A DNA stretch of 64,000 bases. Source: Burkholderiales bacterium (GTDB lineage Bacteria; Pseudomonadota; Gammaproteobacteria; Burkholderiales; Burkholderiaceae_C). The position numbers and the translations under genes are program-made. Below the pieces are notes generated by a model that ran no database searches, was not told the DNA's origin, and worked only from the letters and a program-made list of their open reading frames with translations. Of the stretch, positions 15,533 to 25,147 are shown piece by piece. The DNA lies in NCBI GenBank assembly GCA_017307855.1, contig JAFKGD010000001.1, positions 62,001 through 126,000 on the forward strand, read 5' to 3'. Within the stretch, counting starts at the first letter, position 1; the number at the start of each line of letters is the position of its first letter.

Positions 15533-17899
15533 TCAGAAGTCGGCCGAGACGGAGAGCAGCAGCGTGCGCGGGGCGCCGATGGTCAGGGCATCGCGCGCGG
15601 CGGATTGCCAATAGTTGGTGTCCAGCACGTTCTCGACTGCCGCACGCAGCGTGACGGGCACGCGTCCGCTGTTGAAGCGATAGCGTGCACCGATGTCGTA
15701 GCGCGTCCAGCCAGGAATCTGTTGCGTGTTGCCGACGTCGGCGTACTGCGAGCTGGTGCGCAGGCCGCGCGCAGTCAACGTCAAGCCGGGCATGAACGGC
15801 GTGTCCCATTCGCCCGAGAGGTTGAGCTGGAACTTCGGCGTCGCGGGCGCAGTGCGGCCGTCGTTGATACCGTTCTGCGTGCGCGTCAGCGTGGCGTCGG
15901 TGTAGGCGACGCCGGCCAGCAGGCGCACGCCGCGAGCGATTTCGCCCTGGCCGATCAGCTCGACGCCACGGTTGCGCTGCTCTCCGTCCACGCGGAACAC
16001 GCCAGCTTCGGTGAAGCTGCTGGGCCGCTCGATCTGATAGACGCTGAAGGTGGTGGCGAAGCGGCCGAAGTCGTACTTGGCGCCGGCCTCGACCTGCCTG
16101 GACTTCTGCGGCGGGAAGACCGCGCCGGCATTCGAAACGCCGACCGAGGGCGCCGTGGGCCCCTGGCCCAGACCTTCGATGTAGTTGCCGTAGAACGAGA
16201 GCGCATTCGTCGCCTTCAGGAGCAACGCCGCCAGCGGCGTGACCGCCGAGCGGTCGTAGACGCCGGCGATGACCTGCTGGTGGCGCAATCCCAGCGTCAG
16301 CTGGATGCGGTCATCGAGGGTCGAGACGGTGTCGGCCAGCGCCACGCTGCGCAGCCGTGTCGAGGCCGTGCGCGGGATATCGGACGGCATGCTGAGGCCG
16401 GGCTCGGGCTGCGTCGTGGGCGTGTAGATGCTGGATGCGGCGAAGGCGCCATTGAGCCGCCGCGAACCCGGTTCGGACAGATAGGTACTGGCGCTCAATA
16501 CCGGCTGATGCCGCAGCGGGCCTGTGGTGAACTGGCCGCGCAGGCCGGCTTCCGCCGTGCGGGTATCGACGTATTCGTTGAGCAGGTATGGCCGGCCGAG
16601 CAGATTGCCTGCGGCATCCTGCAACTGCCAGACCGTCTGCAGGCTGTTGAAGTCGTATTGCTGGGCGCCGATGGCGCCATAGAGCATCCAGTCGGGCGTG
16701 AGGTCAAACTCGGCGCGCAGCATGGCCGAGAGCTCCTTGGCTTTCCAGTAGCTCCAGGCCGGCTGGAAGTTCACCGTCGCCTCGGGCGCGGGCGCGATCG
16801 GAATGCCGGCCGCCGGCAGGAACAGCAGGCTGCTGCGCGCGTGCGTCAGGCGGTTCTGGTAGCCGATGTCGCCTTCGAGCCGGACGCGGTCGCCCTGGTA
16901 GTCCACGCCGAGCGAGAAGGCGCTCATGTCTTCCTTGGCGTGATCGACCGGAAGATCGCCCGAGCGATAGAGCGCGTTCACGCGCACACCCCATTCCTGG
17001 TCCTGGCCCAGGCGGCGCGACACGTCGGCCTGCGTGCCGAACTGGCCATCGCCGATATAGGAGAAGGTGAGGCGGTTGAGCGGATCGATGCCCGCGCGCT
17101 TGGGCACGAGGTTGATCGCGCCGCCGACCGAGCCGGCCGGCGCCATGCCGTTGAGCAGCGCACTGGGGCCGCGCAGCACTTCGACGCGCTCGACGCCGAC
17201 CATCGCATTGGCGTTGCGTGGCGAGATGCCGTAGAGCCCGTTGAACGACACGTCGTAGTTGAACAGCGTGAAGCCGCGGATGTTGAACTCGTCGCGACCA
17301 GCGCCGCGCGAATAGGTATTGCGCACCGAAGGGTCGTTGACCAGCACGTCGCCCAGGTTCTGCGCCTGCTGGTCTTCGATCAGCTGGGCGGTGTACTGGG
17401 TGGAACTGAACGGCGTGTCCAGCATGTCCTTGTTCCCGAGCACGCCCACGCGACCGCCGCGCGCCGTCTGGCCGCCGGCGTAGACGGCCGGCACGCCGCC
17501 GGCCAGCGTGGCCGATGCCGTCACCTGCACCGCCGGGAGGGTAGTGTTGCCCGTGCCGCTTCCGGCCGGGCGCACCACCACGGACAAGCCGGCCACGTCG
17601 GCCTCCAGGCCGCTGCCTGCCAGCAGGCGGTCGAGCGCCTGCTGCGGCGTGAACTGGCCCGAGACGGCCGGCGCGGTCTTGCCGGCCACGGTGGCGGCCG
17701 GAAAGCTGAGTTGCAGCCTGGCCTGCCGTGCCAGTTCGTTGAGGGCCGTGCCGAGCGGCTGCGCAGGGATGACGATGGCCTGCACGCTGGTGGGCGGTGC
17801 CTTCTGGGCATGGGCCGGGAGTGTGGTGCCGGCCGACAGCGCCGCGCACAGGGCGGCCGCCAGGGCCAGGGGAGCAGGGTTGAAACGCGCAGCGCGCAT
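15533..17899 (-). CDS. TonB-dependent siderophore receptor with N-terminal STN signalling domain
   Basis: The 788-residue outer-membrane receptor starts with a signal peptide ending near AHAQ. Residues about 40-115 form a secretin/TonB N-terminal (STN) signalling domain (IPAQPLGTALNELARQARLQLSF). The plug follows (VLGNKDMLDTPFSSTQYTAQLIEDQQAQNLGDVLVNDPSVR), then a 22-strand barrel that ends in an aromatic F (LLLSVSADF), needed for barrel assembly. The STN domain and the adjacent fecR/fecI genes show that substrate binding is signalled to an ECF sigma factor. The ligand, probably a ferric siderophore, cannot be read from sequence. Confidence 0.93.
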   Translation of the reverse strand: MRAARFNPAPLALAAALCAALSAGTTLPAHAQKAPPTSVQAIVIPAQPLGTALNELARQARLQLSFPAATVAGKTAPAVSGQFTPQQALDRLLAGSGLEADVAGLSVVVRPAGSGTGNTTLPAVQVTASATLAGGVPAVYAGGQTARGGRVGVLGNKDMLDTPFSSTQYTAQLIEDQQAQNLGDVLVNDPSVRNTYSRGAGRDEFNIRGFTLFNYDVSFNGLYGISPRNANAMVGVERVEVLRGPSALLNGMAPAGSVGGAINLVPKRAGIDPLNRLTFSYIGDGQFGTQADVSRRLGQDQEWGVRVNALYRSGDLPVDHAKEDMSAFSLGVDYQGDRVRLEGDIGYQNRLTHARSSLLFLPAAGIPIAPAPEATVNFQPAWSYWKAKELSAMLRAEFDLTPDWMLYGAIGAQQYDFNSLQTVWQLQDAAGNLLGRPYLLNEYVDTRTAEAGLRGQFTTGPLRHQPVLSASTYLSEPGSRRLNGAFAASSIYTPTTQPEPGLSMPSDIPRTASTRLRSVALADTVSTLDDRIQLTLGLRHQQVIAGVYDRSAVTPLAALLLKATNALSFYGNYIEGLGQGPTAPSVGVSNAGAVFPPQKSRQVEAGAKYDFGRFATTFSVYQIERPSSFTEAGVFRVDGEQRNRGVELIGQGEIARGVRLLAGVAYTDATLTRTQNGINDGRTAPATPKFQLNLSGEWDTPFMPGLTLTARGLRTSSQYADVGNTQQIPGWTRYDIGARYRFNSGRVPVTLRAAVENVLDTNYWQSAARDALTIGAPRTLLLSVSADF

Positions 17900-18043
17900 G
17901 GTGGATGGATCCTCTTTCGGTCTTCGATGTCGGGCGGCAGCGCAGGCGCCTGCCCGTTCCTGCCGATGAAGACGCATCAGCGCTGCCGATCCTCACGTGC
18001 ACTGCGGAAAATTTCCGCGGCCACCCCGGGCGGCCCCGCCCTT

Positions 18044-19150
18044 CTACCGCGCGACGATCTCGGTGACGTCGCCGCGTTGTTCCAGACGCACCGGCAGCAC
18101 CTGAGGCAGCGTGTCGGCGAAGTGGCGGAACTGGCGCAGCCCGTAGCTGCCACCCACCGGCAGACGCGCCAGCGCGGGGTCTCGCACCACCAGGCCGGTG
18201 CTGCCGTAGCGCTCGAACTCGGCCAGGGCCTGGGCCAGCGGTGTGTTGTCGAAGCTCACGCGCCCATCGCGCCACGGGGCCACGGCGGCCGGCGGCATGG
18301 CCGTCACGGTGCCCAGGTCACCGTTGCCATCGGCGGCCACGCTCTGTCCGGCCCGCAGGTCGATGGCCGCCGCCGTGCTGCCCGCAGTCGCCTCGCGTTG
18401 CACACGCACCTGGCCTTCTTCCACCGAGACCACGGTCTGCCCGGCGCCCAGGCCAGAGCGCGTGTGCCGTACCGAGAACCGCGTGCCCACCACCGTGATG
18501 CGCACGCCGCCGGCCAGCACGTGGAAGGGGCGCGACGAATCGGAATGCACGGCGAACATCGCCTGGCCTTCGAGCAACTGCACCTCGCGCCGGCCGTGGA
18601 ACAGGCGTGCGTTGATGCGCGTGGAGGTGTCCAGCTGCACCGTACTGCCCTGGGCGGCATCCGGCAGGGTGGCCAGCACCTGCTGGCCGCGCGTGGTGGC
18701 GTAGGCCTGCTCGAAGGTCGGCATGCGCCACCAGCCATAGCCGGCCGCGCCCAGCACAGAAGCCACCAGCACCGGTGTCGCCATCCGTGGCAGCCACGCA
18801 GCCAGGCTGGCGAGGCGATGTGCGTGCGCCGACGGCGGGCGGGCGATCCCGGCGCGCAGGGCATCCACGGCTTGCACGGGCAGCGCCCGCAGCGCGCCCA
18901 GCGTGGCCGCCATCTCGTCGCAGGCGCGCGAGTGAAGGGGGTCGGCCGCCAGCCAGGCTTCGAAATCGGCGGACTGTCGTGCATCCATCCCGGCGCGCCG
19001 CCGCGTGAGCCAGAGGGCGGCTTCCGCCTGGATGGCCTCGTCGGCCACGGCGGCGGCCGGCGGATGCGGGTCGGCGTCGGTGCGGTCGGCGGCAGGTGCG
19101 GGCGGGGGCATGGCGTGGGGCGAAAAGGGCGCTTGTCGTTGTAGACGCAC
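18044..19150 (-). CDS. fecR: FecR-type anti-sigma/sigma regulator
   Basis: A 368-residue protein with an N-terminal cytoplasmic FecR domain (LWLTRRRAGMDARQSADFEAWLAADPLHSRACDEM), one membrane segment (ATPVLVASVLGAAGYGWW) and a periplasmic domain that meets the receptor STN domain. It relays the siderophore signal to the adjacent FecI. The GTG at 19150 has a distant GAGGA; an ATG at 19111 is also possible. Gene order fecI-fecR-receptor on the minus strand is classical. Confidence 0.88.
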   Translation of the reverse strand: MRLQRQAPFSPHAMPPPAPAADRTDADPHPPAAAVADEAIQAEAALWLTRRRAGMDARQSADFEAWLAADPLHSRACDEMAATLGALRALPVQAVDALRAGIARPPSAHAHRLASLAAWLPRMATPVLVASVLGAAGYGWWRMPTFEQAYATTRGQQVLATLPDAAQGSTVQLDTSTRINARLFHGRREVQLLEGQAMFAVHSDSSRPFHVLAGGVRITVVGTRFSVRHTRSGLGAGQTVVSVEEGQVRVQREATAGSTAAAIDLRAGQSVAADGNGDLGTVTAMPPAAVAPWRDGRVSFDNTPLAQALAEFERYGSTGLVVRDPALARLPVGGSYGLRQFRHFADTLPQVLPVRLEQRGDVTEIVAR

Positions 19151-19201
19151 GGGGCGGGCCGAATCCTCAGGCCCGGGCTGCGCGCCCGGAGCATAGCCGG
19201 G

Positions 19202-19798
19202 TCAGCGACGCACTCCCGCGTCGTCGCAGGCCACCGGGTCGCCGTTCTGCAGGCGCTGTCCGCATGCCCGGCAGGCCAGCATGCCGCGCACGATGTGCTT
19301 TTCCACCATGCTCACCGAGATGCCCATGCGGCGCGCGATCTCGGCCTGGCCGAGCCCGTCGAAGACCGACATCACGAAGGCCTCACGACAACGTGGCGGC
19401 AATTGCTCGATGGCCTGCACATAGGCGCGGACGACCTGCCCGGAGGCGAGTGCTTCGTCGGGCCGCAGGTGGCCGGGTGCTGCGGGTTGATGGGCCTCGG
19501 CCAGCGTGTCGATGTCGTCGTGCTGCCGCACCTGAGCGCGGCGGTGCTGGTCCACCAGCAGGTTGCGCGCCGTGCGATAGAGGAGGGCACGCACGTCCAG
19601 GATCTCGCGGCCGTCGCGCTGCACCGCCAGTACGCGGGCATAGCTTTCCTGCGCCAGATCGGCCGCCGTGTGGCGGTCGTTCACCTGGCGGTGCAGAAAG
19701 TTCAGCAATTCGCGGTAATAGCGCTCCAGCACGACGGAAACTGGCGGCCCGGCAGGGCTTGCCAACGGAATGGGAATTGTTCTTATTATCGACCACAT
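19202..19798 (-). CDS. fecI: FecI-type ECF sigma factor
   Basis: The protein has sigma-70 region 2 (YYRELLNFLHRQVNDRHTAADLAQESYARVL) and region 4 (LPPRCREAFVMSVFDGLGQAEIARRMGISVSMVEKHIVRGM). It directs RNA polymerase to the siderophore receptor gene when FecR is activated. The start is uncertain: ATG at 19798 lies upstream of a Fur-box-like sequence at 19772-19790, so real translation may begin at TTG 19765 or GTG 19732, just before the conserved VLERYYREL. Confidence 0.85.
   Translation of the reverse strand: MWSIIRTIPIPLASPAGPPVSVVLERYYRELLNFLHRQVNDRHTAADLAQESYARVLAVQRDGREILDVRALLYRTARNLLVDQHRRAQVRQHDDIDTLAEAHQPAAPGHLRPDEALASGQVVRAYVQAIEQLPPRCREAFVMSVFDGLGQAEIARRMGISVSMVEKHIVRGMLACRACGQRLQNGDPVACDDAGVRR
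19772..19790 (-). promoter_or_regulatory. Fur-box-like site upstream of fecI
   Basis: On the minus strand the site starts GATAATAAGAACAATT. It agrees with the 19-bp Fur consensus at about 13 of 19 positions, including the whole first GATAAT. An AT-rich site here is unusual in this GC-rich DNA. Iron repression of the sigma factor gene is therefore likely. Confidence 0.5.
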
Positions 19799-20028
19799 TG
19801 GCCATCCATGGCCGTGGCCTCCCGCAAGCCGCCTGTCGGCGTGCCGCGCCCGTATCCGTCGTGTCCGTCGCTGCAGGCCCATGCGCAGCTCGGGTCGCCA
19901 GCCTTATCAAGGGGCCGGCCGGCGACGGCTGTCGCCTGCGGAACTGCAGGGTGAATCGCGCGCTCACACCGGCGCGGCCTTTGCCGGCACGACAGGACTG
20001 GCGGCCTTCGCCTGCGCGCTGAAGGGCG

Positions 20029-21300
20029 TCAGCCAGCCGCGCCAGCCGGCTCCAGCGTGTAGAGCCCCACATCGATGCGCCCGCTGCGGAACCCGGCCTC
20101 GCAGTAGCAGAGGTAGTACTCCCAGAGGCGCCGGAACGGCTCGTCGAAACCCTGGGCCGCGATGGTGGGCCAGGCACGCAGGAAGCGGCGGCGCCATTCG
20201 GCCAGCGTGAGCGCATAGCCCTGGCCGAAGGCTTCGTCCTGTCGCAGCGTGAGACCGGCGGCGGCGGCGTGCTCACGCATGGCGGTTACGGTGGGCAACA
20301 TGCCGCCGGGAAAAATGTGGCGCTGGATGAAGTCGGCGCCGCGCCGGTAGCTGTCGAAGTGCGCCTCGCCGATGGTGATGACCTGCAGCACGGCGCGGCC
20401 GCCGTCGGCCAGGCGCTGGCGCAGCGTGTCGAAGTAGGTGGGCCACCAGGCTTCGCCCACGGCCTCGATCATCTCGATGGAGACGATGCGGTCGTAGCGG
20501 CCCTGCACGTCACGGTAGTCCTGCAGGCGCAGGTCGACGCGATCGGCCAGGCCCTGCCCGGCGGCGCGCTCGCGCGCATGCGCCAGCTGCTCGGTGGACA
20601 GCGTCAGCCCGGTCACCTGGGCGCCATGCCGGCGCGCGAGGTCGGCCGCCAGCGCGCCCCAGCCGCAGCCGATCTCGAGCACGCTGCCGCCCTCGGGCAC
20701 CTGCAGCAGCTCGGCGATGCGTCCGAGCCGCGCCTGCTGGGCCTGCTCCAGCGTCTCCTCGCCGTGTGCGTAGATGGCGCTGGAATACAGCATGCTTGGA
20801 TCGAGCCACTGGGCATAGAACGCATTGCCCATGTCGTAGTGGAAAGAGATGTTGTCGCGGCTGCCGCTGCGTGTGTTGGCACGCCGCAGGTGGGCCAGGC
20901 GCGCCAGCCAGCGGGCCAGCCGGCCGCCTTGCAGCGCCGTGCCCCAGCCGGCTTCGTTCTGCAGGCCGAACTCCATCACGCCCAGCAGGTCGGGCGTGGA
21001 CCAGTCGCCGTCGCGGTACGACTCGGCCAGGCCCAGATCGCCACCGGACAGCAGCCGGGCCAGCGCGCGCCAGCGGTGCAGCACGACGGTGGCCTGCGCG
21101 CCCGGCTCGGCAGCCGTGGCCTGTAGCCACTGGCCGTCGGGCAGTTGCACGGAAACCGATCCGCGCGTGATGCCGTCCAGCAGGCGCTGCACCAGCCGGC
21201 GCAATGGGCGGCGCGCCAGCGTGGACATCCAAGAGGCGTCGGGCGCGGGCGCGGCCAGGTCGGCGAAAGGCGAAGAGGGGGAATCCAGGCGGGTACTCAT
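20029..21300 (-). CDS. cfa: Cyclopropane-fatty-acyl-phospholipid synthase family methyltransferase
   Basis: A 423-residue SAM-dependent enzyme. It has the family DNISFHYDMGNAFYAQWLDPSMLYSSAIY block and SAM motif I VLEIGCGWGALA, followed by the IEAVGEAWW loop. It adds a methylene or methyl group to unsaturated acyl chains of membrane phospholipids. Its ATG overlaps the DUF1365 stop (ATGA), so it is the third gene of the flavoprotein-DUF1365-cfa operon. The operon is divergent from an ECF sigma/ChrR pair, which suggests induction by photo-oxidative stress. Confidence 0.92.
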   Translation of the reverse strand: MSTRLDSPSSPFADLAAPAPDASWMSTLARRPLRRLVQRLLDGITRGSVSVQLPDGQWLQATAAEPGAQATVVLHRWRALARLLSGGDLGLAESYRDGDWSTPDLLGVMEFGLQNEAGWGTALQGGRLARWLARLAHLRRANTRSGSRDNISFHYDMGNAFYAQWLDPSMLYSSAIYAHGEETLEQAQQARLGRIAELLQVPEGGSVLEIGCGWGALAADLARRHGAQVTGLTLSTEQLAHARERAAGQGLADRVDLRLQDYRDVQGRYDRIVSIEMIEAVGEAWWPTYFDTLRQRLADGGRAVLQVITIGEAHFDSYRRGADFIQRHIFPGGMLPTVTAMREHAAAAGLTLRQDEAFGQGYALTLAEWRRRFLRAWPTIAAQGFDEPFRRLWEYYLCYCEAGFRSGRIDVGLYTLEPAGAAG

Positions 21301-22238
21301 GTCGGTGTCTGGCCTCGGTGAGTGGGGGAGGAAGTGCAGGCGGTGCCCAGGGTGACGGAATGTGCCGGGCGCTGCGGATGATCGTGCACCGGCACGCGTT
21401 TGAAAAGCAGACGCAGGGCTTCCCAGTGGATGCCCGCGACCACCTTGAGCGTGAGCAGCGGGTGCGTGAAGAAGGCGCGCAGCAGGGCGCGGTCGGTCAG
21501 CTCCCGCGCCTGCGCATCGAGCCGCGCCACCAGCACAGGGCCTTCGGCATCGTGCGCGGTCACGCCGACGGACAGGCGCTCGTCAGCCAGATCGGGCGGC
21601 AGCACGCGGAAGCGGTAGTGCATGTCCAGGCCCAGGAAGGGCGAGACGTGGAAGCACTTGTCGCAGCGCTGCTCGATCACCTCGCGCTCGTGCGCGCGCG
21701 GGCCGACGCCGACCAGGTAGCTGTGGCGTTCGCCGAAGGTGTTGTTGACCTCGTAGAGGATGGCACCCAGCCGGCCATCGGCCCCGTGGCAAAAGTACAC
21801 GGTGAGCGGATTGAACGCGTAGCCCAGGATGCGCGGCATCGCCAGCAGCCGGATCGGCCCGCCGGTGGGCAGGCCCGCTGCCTGGAGATGCTGCTCGACG
21901 TGCGCGCGCGGGCCGGCCGCGTCGCCCGCGCCGAAGTCGGACAGGCGCAGGCTGAACAGGTTGAAGCGGCCCAGAGAGAAGAGGCGCAGGCGCCGATGCA
22001 GCGCCGGGAGCTCGTCCAGGTCGAACAGCATCGAAAACACGCCGTAGCGCAGCCGGTGGCGCGCGGGCCGCAGGCGCTGGTGCATGACATGGCCGACGTA
22101 GAGCGCGCTCGACACGCCAGCCGGCAGAGGCGCCTGCAGCAGGCGGCGCGTTCTCGAGCGCTGGCGCACCGGCGCGGACGCGGTGGCCTCGCCGGCGGGG
22201 GCCGGCTGCCGTGCGCGTGCAGGTGCCTGCGTCGTCAT
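21297..22238 (-). CDS. DUF1365 family protein
   Basis: A 313-residue protein with the DUF1365 pattern LYVGHVMHQRLRPARHRLRYGVFSMLFDLDELP near its start and the conserved FNPLTVYFCH block. The family is almost always found between a flavin-dependent oxidoreductase and a cyclopropane-synthase-like gene, exactly the context here, with ATGA overlaps at both junctions. It is believed to take part in modification of unsaturated fatty acids; the reaction is not known to me. Confidence 0.88.
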   Translation of the reverse strand: MTTQAPARARQPAPAGEATASAPVRQRSRTRRLLQAPLPAGVSSALYVGHVMHQRLRPARHRLRYGVFSMLFDLDELPALHRRLRLFSLGRFNLFSLRLSDFGAGDAAGPRAHVEQHLQAAGLPTGGPIRLLAMPRILGYAFNPLTVYFCHGADGRLGAILYEVNNTFGERHSYLVGVGPRAHEREVIEQRCDKCFHVSPFLGLDMHYRFRVLPPDLADERLSVGVTAHDAEGPVLVARLDAQARELTDRALLRAFFTHPLLTLKVVAGIHWEALRLLFKRVPVHDHPQRPAHSVTLGTACTSSPTHRGQTPT

Positions 22239-23605
22239 GCCGTGCGGGCTCCCACGGCGCCCAGCTGGATGCGGCCCGATTCGGAGGGCACGCTCCAGGG
22301 CCGGCGTACGCCGCCCAATGCCTCGGCCACCGCCAGCCCGGCTTGCAGGCCGTCTTCATGGAAGCCGGAGCCGAAGTAGGCGCCGCAGAACCAGGTACGG
22401 CGCCAGCCCTGCAGCGACCACAGCTCGCGCTGCGCGCGGATGGCGGCGGCGTCGAACAGCGGATGCTCGTAGATCTCGGTGCGGATCAGGTGCTCGGGCC
22501 GCGGCGGCACCACCGGATTGAGGGTGAGGAACAGCGGGGTCCGGTCGGGAATGTGCTGCAGCCGGTTCATCCAGTAAGTGACGCAGGGAGCACCCGGGCG
22601 CTGACGGTCGGCCAGATAGTTCCAGCTGGACCAGACGGCGCGCCGGCGCGGCATCAGTGCCGGATCGCTGTGCAGCACGGCGTGGTTGCGGCTGTAGCCG
22701 AAAGCGCCCAGCAGGCGCCTTTCCTGCGCGCTGGCATCGGGCAGCAGGCGCAGGGCCTGATCGGCGTGGGTGGCGATGACGACATCGTCGAAGCGCTCGG
22801 GCATCCAGCCCTCGCGGGTGCGCAGCTGAGCGCCCTGGGCATCGCGGCGCACCTCCAGCACGGGCAGGTCGCGCTGCACCCGTTCGGTCACGGCGCGGGC
22901 CAGCCTCGCCACGTAGCGGCGGCTGCCGCCGTCCACGGTGCGCCAGGCCGGGCGGCCGGTCATTTGCAGCAGATGGTGGTTCTCGCAGAAACGCACGAAG
23001 GCCTCGGTGGGGTACTGGCCGATCAACTCGGCCGGCGTGGACCAGATCGCCGCGGCCATCGGATAGAGGTGATCCTGCCGGAAGGCCTGACCGTAACCCA
23101 TCTGATCGAGATAGGCGTCCAGCGGCAGCAGTCCCAGGCGTGCCGCATCACCCGGCGCGCGGCGGTAGAAACGCACCAGGTCGCGCAGCATCGACCAGAA
23201 ACGGGGACTGACCAGATTGCGCGGCTGGGCGAACAGGCTGCGCAGATCGGTGCCGGCGTACTCCAGCGCGCCGCCGTCCAGGCTCACGCCGAACGACATG
23301 TCGGTGGCCTGGGTACGCACGCCCAGGTGGGCGAACATCGCCGTCAGGTTGGGATAGGCGGGCTCGTTGTAGACGATGAAGCCGGTGTCCACAGCCACGG
23401 CGCCATCTTCGGTGTGCACGTCGACCGTGTTGCTGTGGCCGCCCAGCCGGTTGTCGGCTTCCAGCAGCGTGACGCGGTGGCGCTGCGACAGCAGCCACGC
23501 GGCCGACAGCCCCGAGATGCCGCTGCCGATGACGGCGATGTCCAGCGGCCGGCCGCTGTCGGCACGCTGGTGGGGGAGGTCGGGGGTGGCGCTGGCGAGA
23601 TCCAT
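22235..23605 (-). CDS. NAD(P)/FAD-dependent oxidoreductase (amine-oxidase/desaturase-like)
   Basis: The 456-residue flavoprotein starts MDLASATPDLP and has the dinucleotide motif IAVIGSGISGLSAAWLL followed by an acidic LLEADNRLGGHSNTV. The ATG at 23605 is favoured because upstream codons would run into the divergent regulatory region. Homologues next to DUF1365 and cyclopropane-synthase genes act on unsaturated or methylated acyl chains. It heads the three-gene lipid-modification operon. Confidence 0.9.
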   Translation of the reverse strand: MDLASATPDLPHQRADSGRPLDIAVIGSGISGLSAAWLLSQRHRVTLLEADNRLGGHSNTVDVHTEDGAVAVDTGFIVYNEPAYPNLTAMFAHLGVRTQATDMSFGVSLDGGALEYAGTDLRSLFAQPRNLVSPRFWSMLRDLVRFYRRAPGDAARLGLLPLDAYLDQMGYGQAFRQDHLYPMAAAIWSTPAELIGQYPTEAFVRFCENHHLLQMTGRPAWRTVDGGSRRYVARLARAVTERVQRDLPVLEVRRDAQGAQLRTREGWMPERFDDVVIATHADQALRLLPDASAQERRLLGAFGYSRNHAVLHSDPALMPRRRAVWSSWNYLADRQRPGAPCVTYWMNRLQHIPDRTPLFLTLNPVVPPRPEHLIRTEIYEHPLFDAAAIRAQRELWSLQGWRRTWFCGAYFGSGFHEDGLQAGLAVAEALGGVRRPWSVPSESGRIQLGAVGARTA

Positions 23606-23760
23606 GGGTTTTTCATTCTGTTCTCGCCCTTGTACGCCCGGTCTCGGGGTTTGGATTGGCGGCTGCGTATTTCTCCCCCTGCGATCCGCCCCATGGTTTT
23701 CCAGCGCAGGAGCGATGGATCCTTGTGATCTAATCCGCCGCATGCCGCGTATCAACCGGC

Positions 23761-24426
23761 ATGGACCCCCTAGCCCGACCGCTGGCAGCCGTGGCCCGGC
23801 CCCGGAGGGCCAGGCCCCCCTTGCTGTCCATCGTGAAACCCCACACCGCCGCCCGCAGCGCGCAGCCGACACCCGAAGAGCTGGTGCAGCTGGTGCACGC
23901 CGTGGCCCAGGCGGCCGATCGGCAGGCTTTCGCCGTGCTGTTCAAGCATTTCGCCCCGCGCGTGAAAACCTACCTGGTGCGCGGCGGTGCCGACGACGAA
24001 CTGGCCGAGGAAGTCACCCAGGAAACCATGGTCGCGCTCTGGCGCAAGGCCGTGCTGTTCGACGGCCGGCAGGCCGCCGTCTCGACCTGGGTCTTCACGA
24101 TCGCCCGCAACCTGCGTGTCGACCGGTTCCGCCGCCAGGGCGGCCTGGCCGCGGCCGTGGCCGACGGCACGGATTTCGATGCCATGGAACACGAAGGCCC
24201 GTCGCCCGATGAACAATTGCACACCGGCCGCATGGAAGCCGGCGTGCGCCACGCCATGACGCAGTTGCCGGCCGAGCAGGCCGAAGTTCTCCGCCTTTCC
24301 TTTTTCGAAGATCAGCCGCATGCGCGGATCGCCGAACAGCTCGGTATCCCGCTGGGCACGGTCAAGTCGCGCGTGCGGCTGGCCGTGGCGCACCTGCGCA
24401 AGTTGCTGGACGGAGCCGATCGATGA
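23761..24426 (+). CDS. rpoE: ECF sigma factor of the RpoE/ChrR type
   Basis: The 221-residue protein has sigma region 2 (ADRQAFAVLFKHFAPRVKTYLVRGGADDELAEEVTQETMV) and region 4 (LPAEQAEVLRLSFFEDQPHARIAEQLGIPLGTVKSRVRLAVAHLRKLL). It overlaps the ChrR-like anti-sigma gene by ATGA. This sigma/anti-sigma pair controls the singlet-oxygen response in alphaproteobacteria. The start may be the internal GTG at 23833. The divergent lipid operon is the obvious target. Confidence 0.9.
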   Translation: MDPLARPLAAVARPRRARPPLLSIVKPHTAARSAQPTPEELVQLVHAVAQAADRQAFAVLFKHFAPRVKTYLVRGGADDELAEEVTQETMVALWRKAVLFDGRQAAVSTWVFTIARNLRVDRFRRQGGLAAAVADGTDFDAMEHEGPSPDEQLHTGRMEAGVRHAMTQLPAEQAEVLRLSFFEDQPHARIAEQLGIPLGTVKSRVRLAVAHLRKLLDGADR

Positions 24427-25100
24427 ATCAGACGATCCGCCATCATCCCGACGACCACCTGCTGCTGGGCCTGGCGACCGGCCGCCTGTCCACGGGCACA
24501 CGCCTGCTGGTGGCCAGCCACCTCGAAACCTGCGGCGCCTGCCGGCAGGAAGTGGCCCGGCTCGAACAATTGGGCGGCGTGCTGCTCGACGAGTTGCCGC
24601 CTGCCGCGCTCGACACCCAGGCGCTGGCCCGCACGCTGGCTGCCATCGATGCGCCGCTGGCCGGTGCGCGTGCGGCTGCTGCAGCTGCGCCCATCGCCGC
24701 GCCTTCGCACCCGCCCATGCCCGACGGCGCACCGTGGCCCGAAGCGCTGGCGCATTGCCCGGCCACACCGTGGCGCTGGATCGGCCCCGGCATGCGCTGG
24801 AGCCGCGTCACCGTGCCCGAAGATCCCGCGGCCAACCTGTTCCTGCTGCGCATTGCCGCCGGCAAGTATTTGCCGCAGCACACGCACAGCGAGAGCGAAT
24901 TGACCCAGGTGCTGTACGGCACCTTTCACGACGGTCGCGCGCTGTTCGGGCCGGGCGACTTCGACGGCGCCGATGGCAGCGTGCGCCACCAGCCCGTCGT
25001 TCAGGCCGGCAGTGAGTGCATCTGCCTGGCCAGCGTCGAGGGCCGTGTGCTGTTCGACGGCTGGTTCGCTCGCATGGCCGGGGCCGTGGTCGGTATGTAG
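24423..25100 (+). CDS. chrR: ChrR-like zinc anti-sigma factor with C-terminal cupin
   Basis: The 225-residue protein has an N-terminal anti-sigma domain with zinc ligands His8, His33, Cys37 and Cys40. Their spacing equals the known H6-H31-C35-C38 of Rhodobacter ChrR. The C-terminal half is a cupin with the metal motif HTHSESE and a later His (VRHQPV). It binds and inhibits the adjacent sigma factor until singlet oxygen or organic peroxide triggers release. A strong terminator follows 20 bp after the stop. Confidence 0.92.
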   Translation: MNQTIRHHPDDHLLLGLATGRLSTGTRLLVASHLETCGACRQEVARLEQLGGVLLDELPPAALDTQALARTLAAIDAPLAGARAAAAAAPIAAPSHPPMPDGAPWPEALAHCPATPWRWIGPGMRWSRVTVPEDPAANLFLLRIAAGKYLPQHTHSESELTQVLYGTFHDGRALFGPGDFDGADGSVRHQPVVQAGSECICLASVEGRVLFDGWFARMAGAVVGM

Positions 25101-25120
25101 GGCTTACGGAGCCGTCAATG

Positions 25121-25147
25121 AAAAAGCCGCCTTCAAGGCGGCTTTTT
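25121..25147. terminator. Rho-independent terminator after chrR (bidirectional)
   Basis: A perfect inverted repeat AAAAAGCCGCC-TTC-AAGGCGGCTTTTT forms a GC stem flanked by A and T runs. It can terminate chrR transcription and also transcripts entering from the opposite side. Confidence 0.9.

Noticed and set aside
15152-19144. A 1330-codon plus-strand ORF opposite the siderophore receptor and fecR
   Set aside because: Shadow ORF of GC-rich codons; the minus-strand genes have full domain support.
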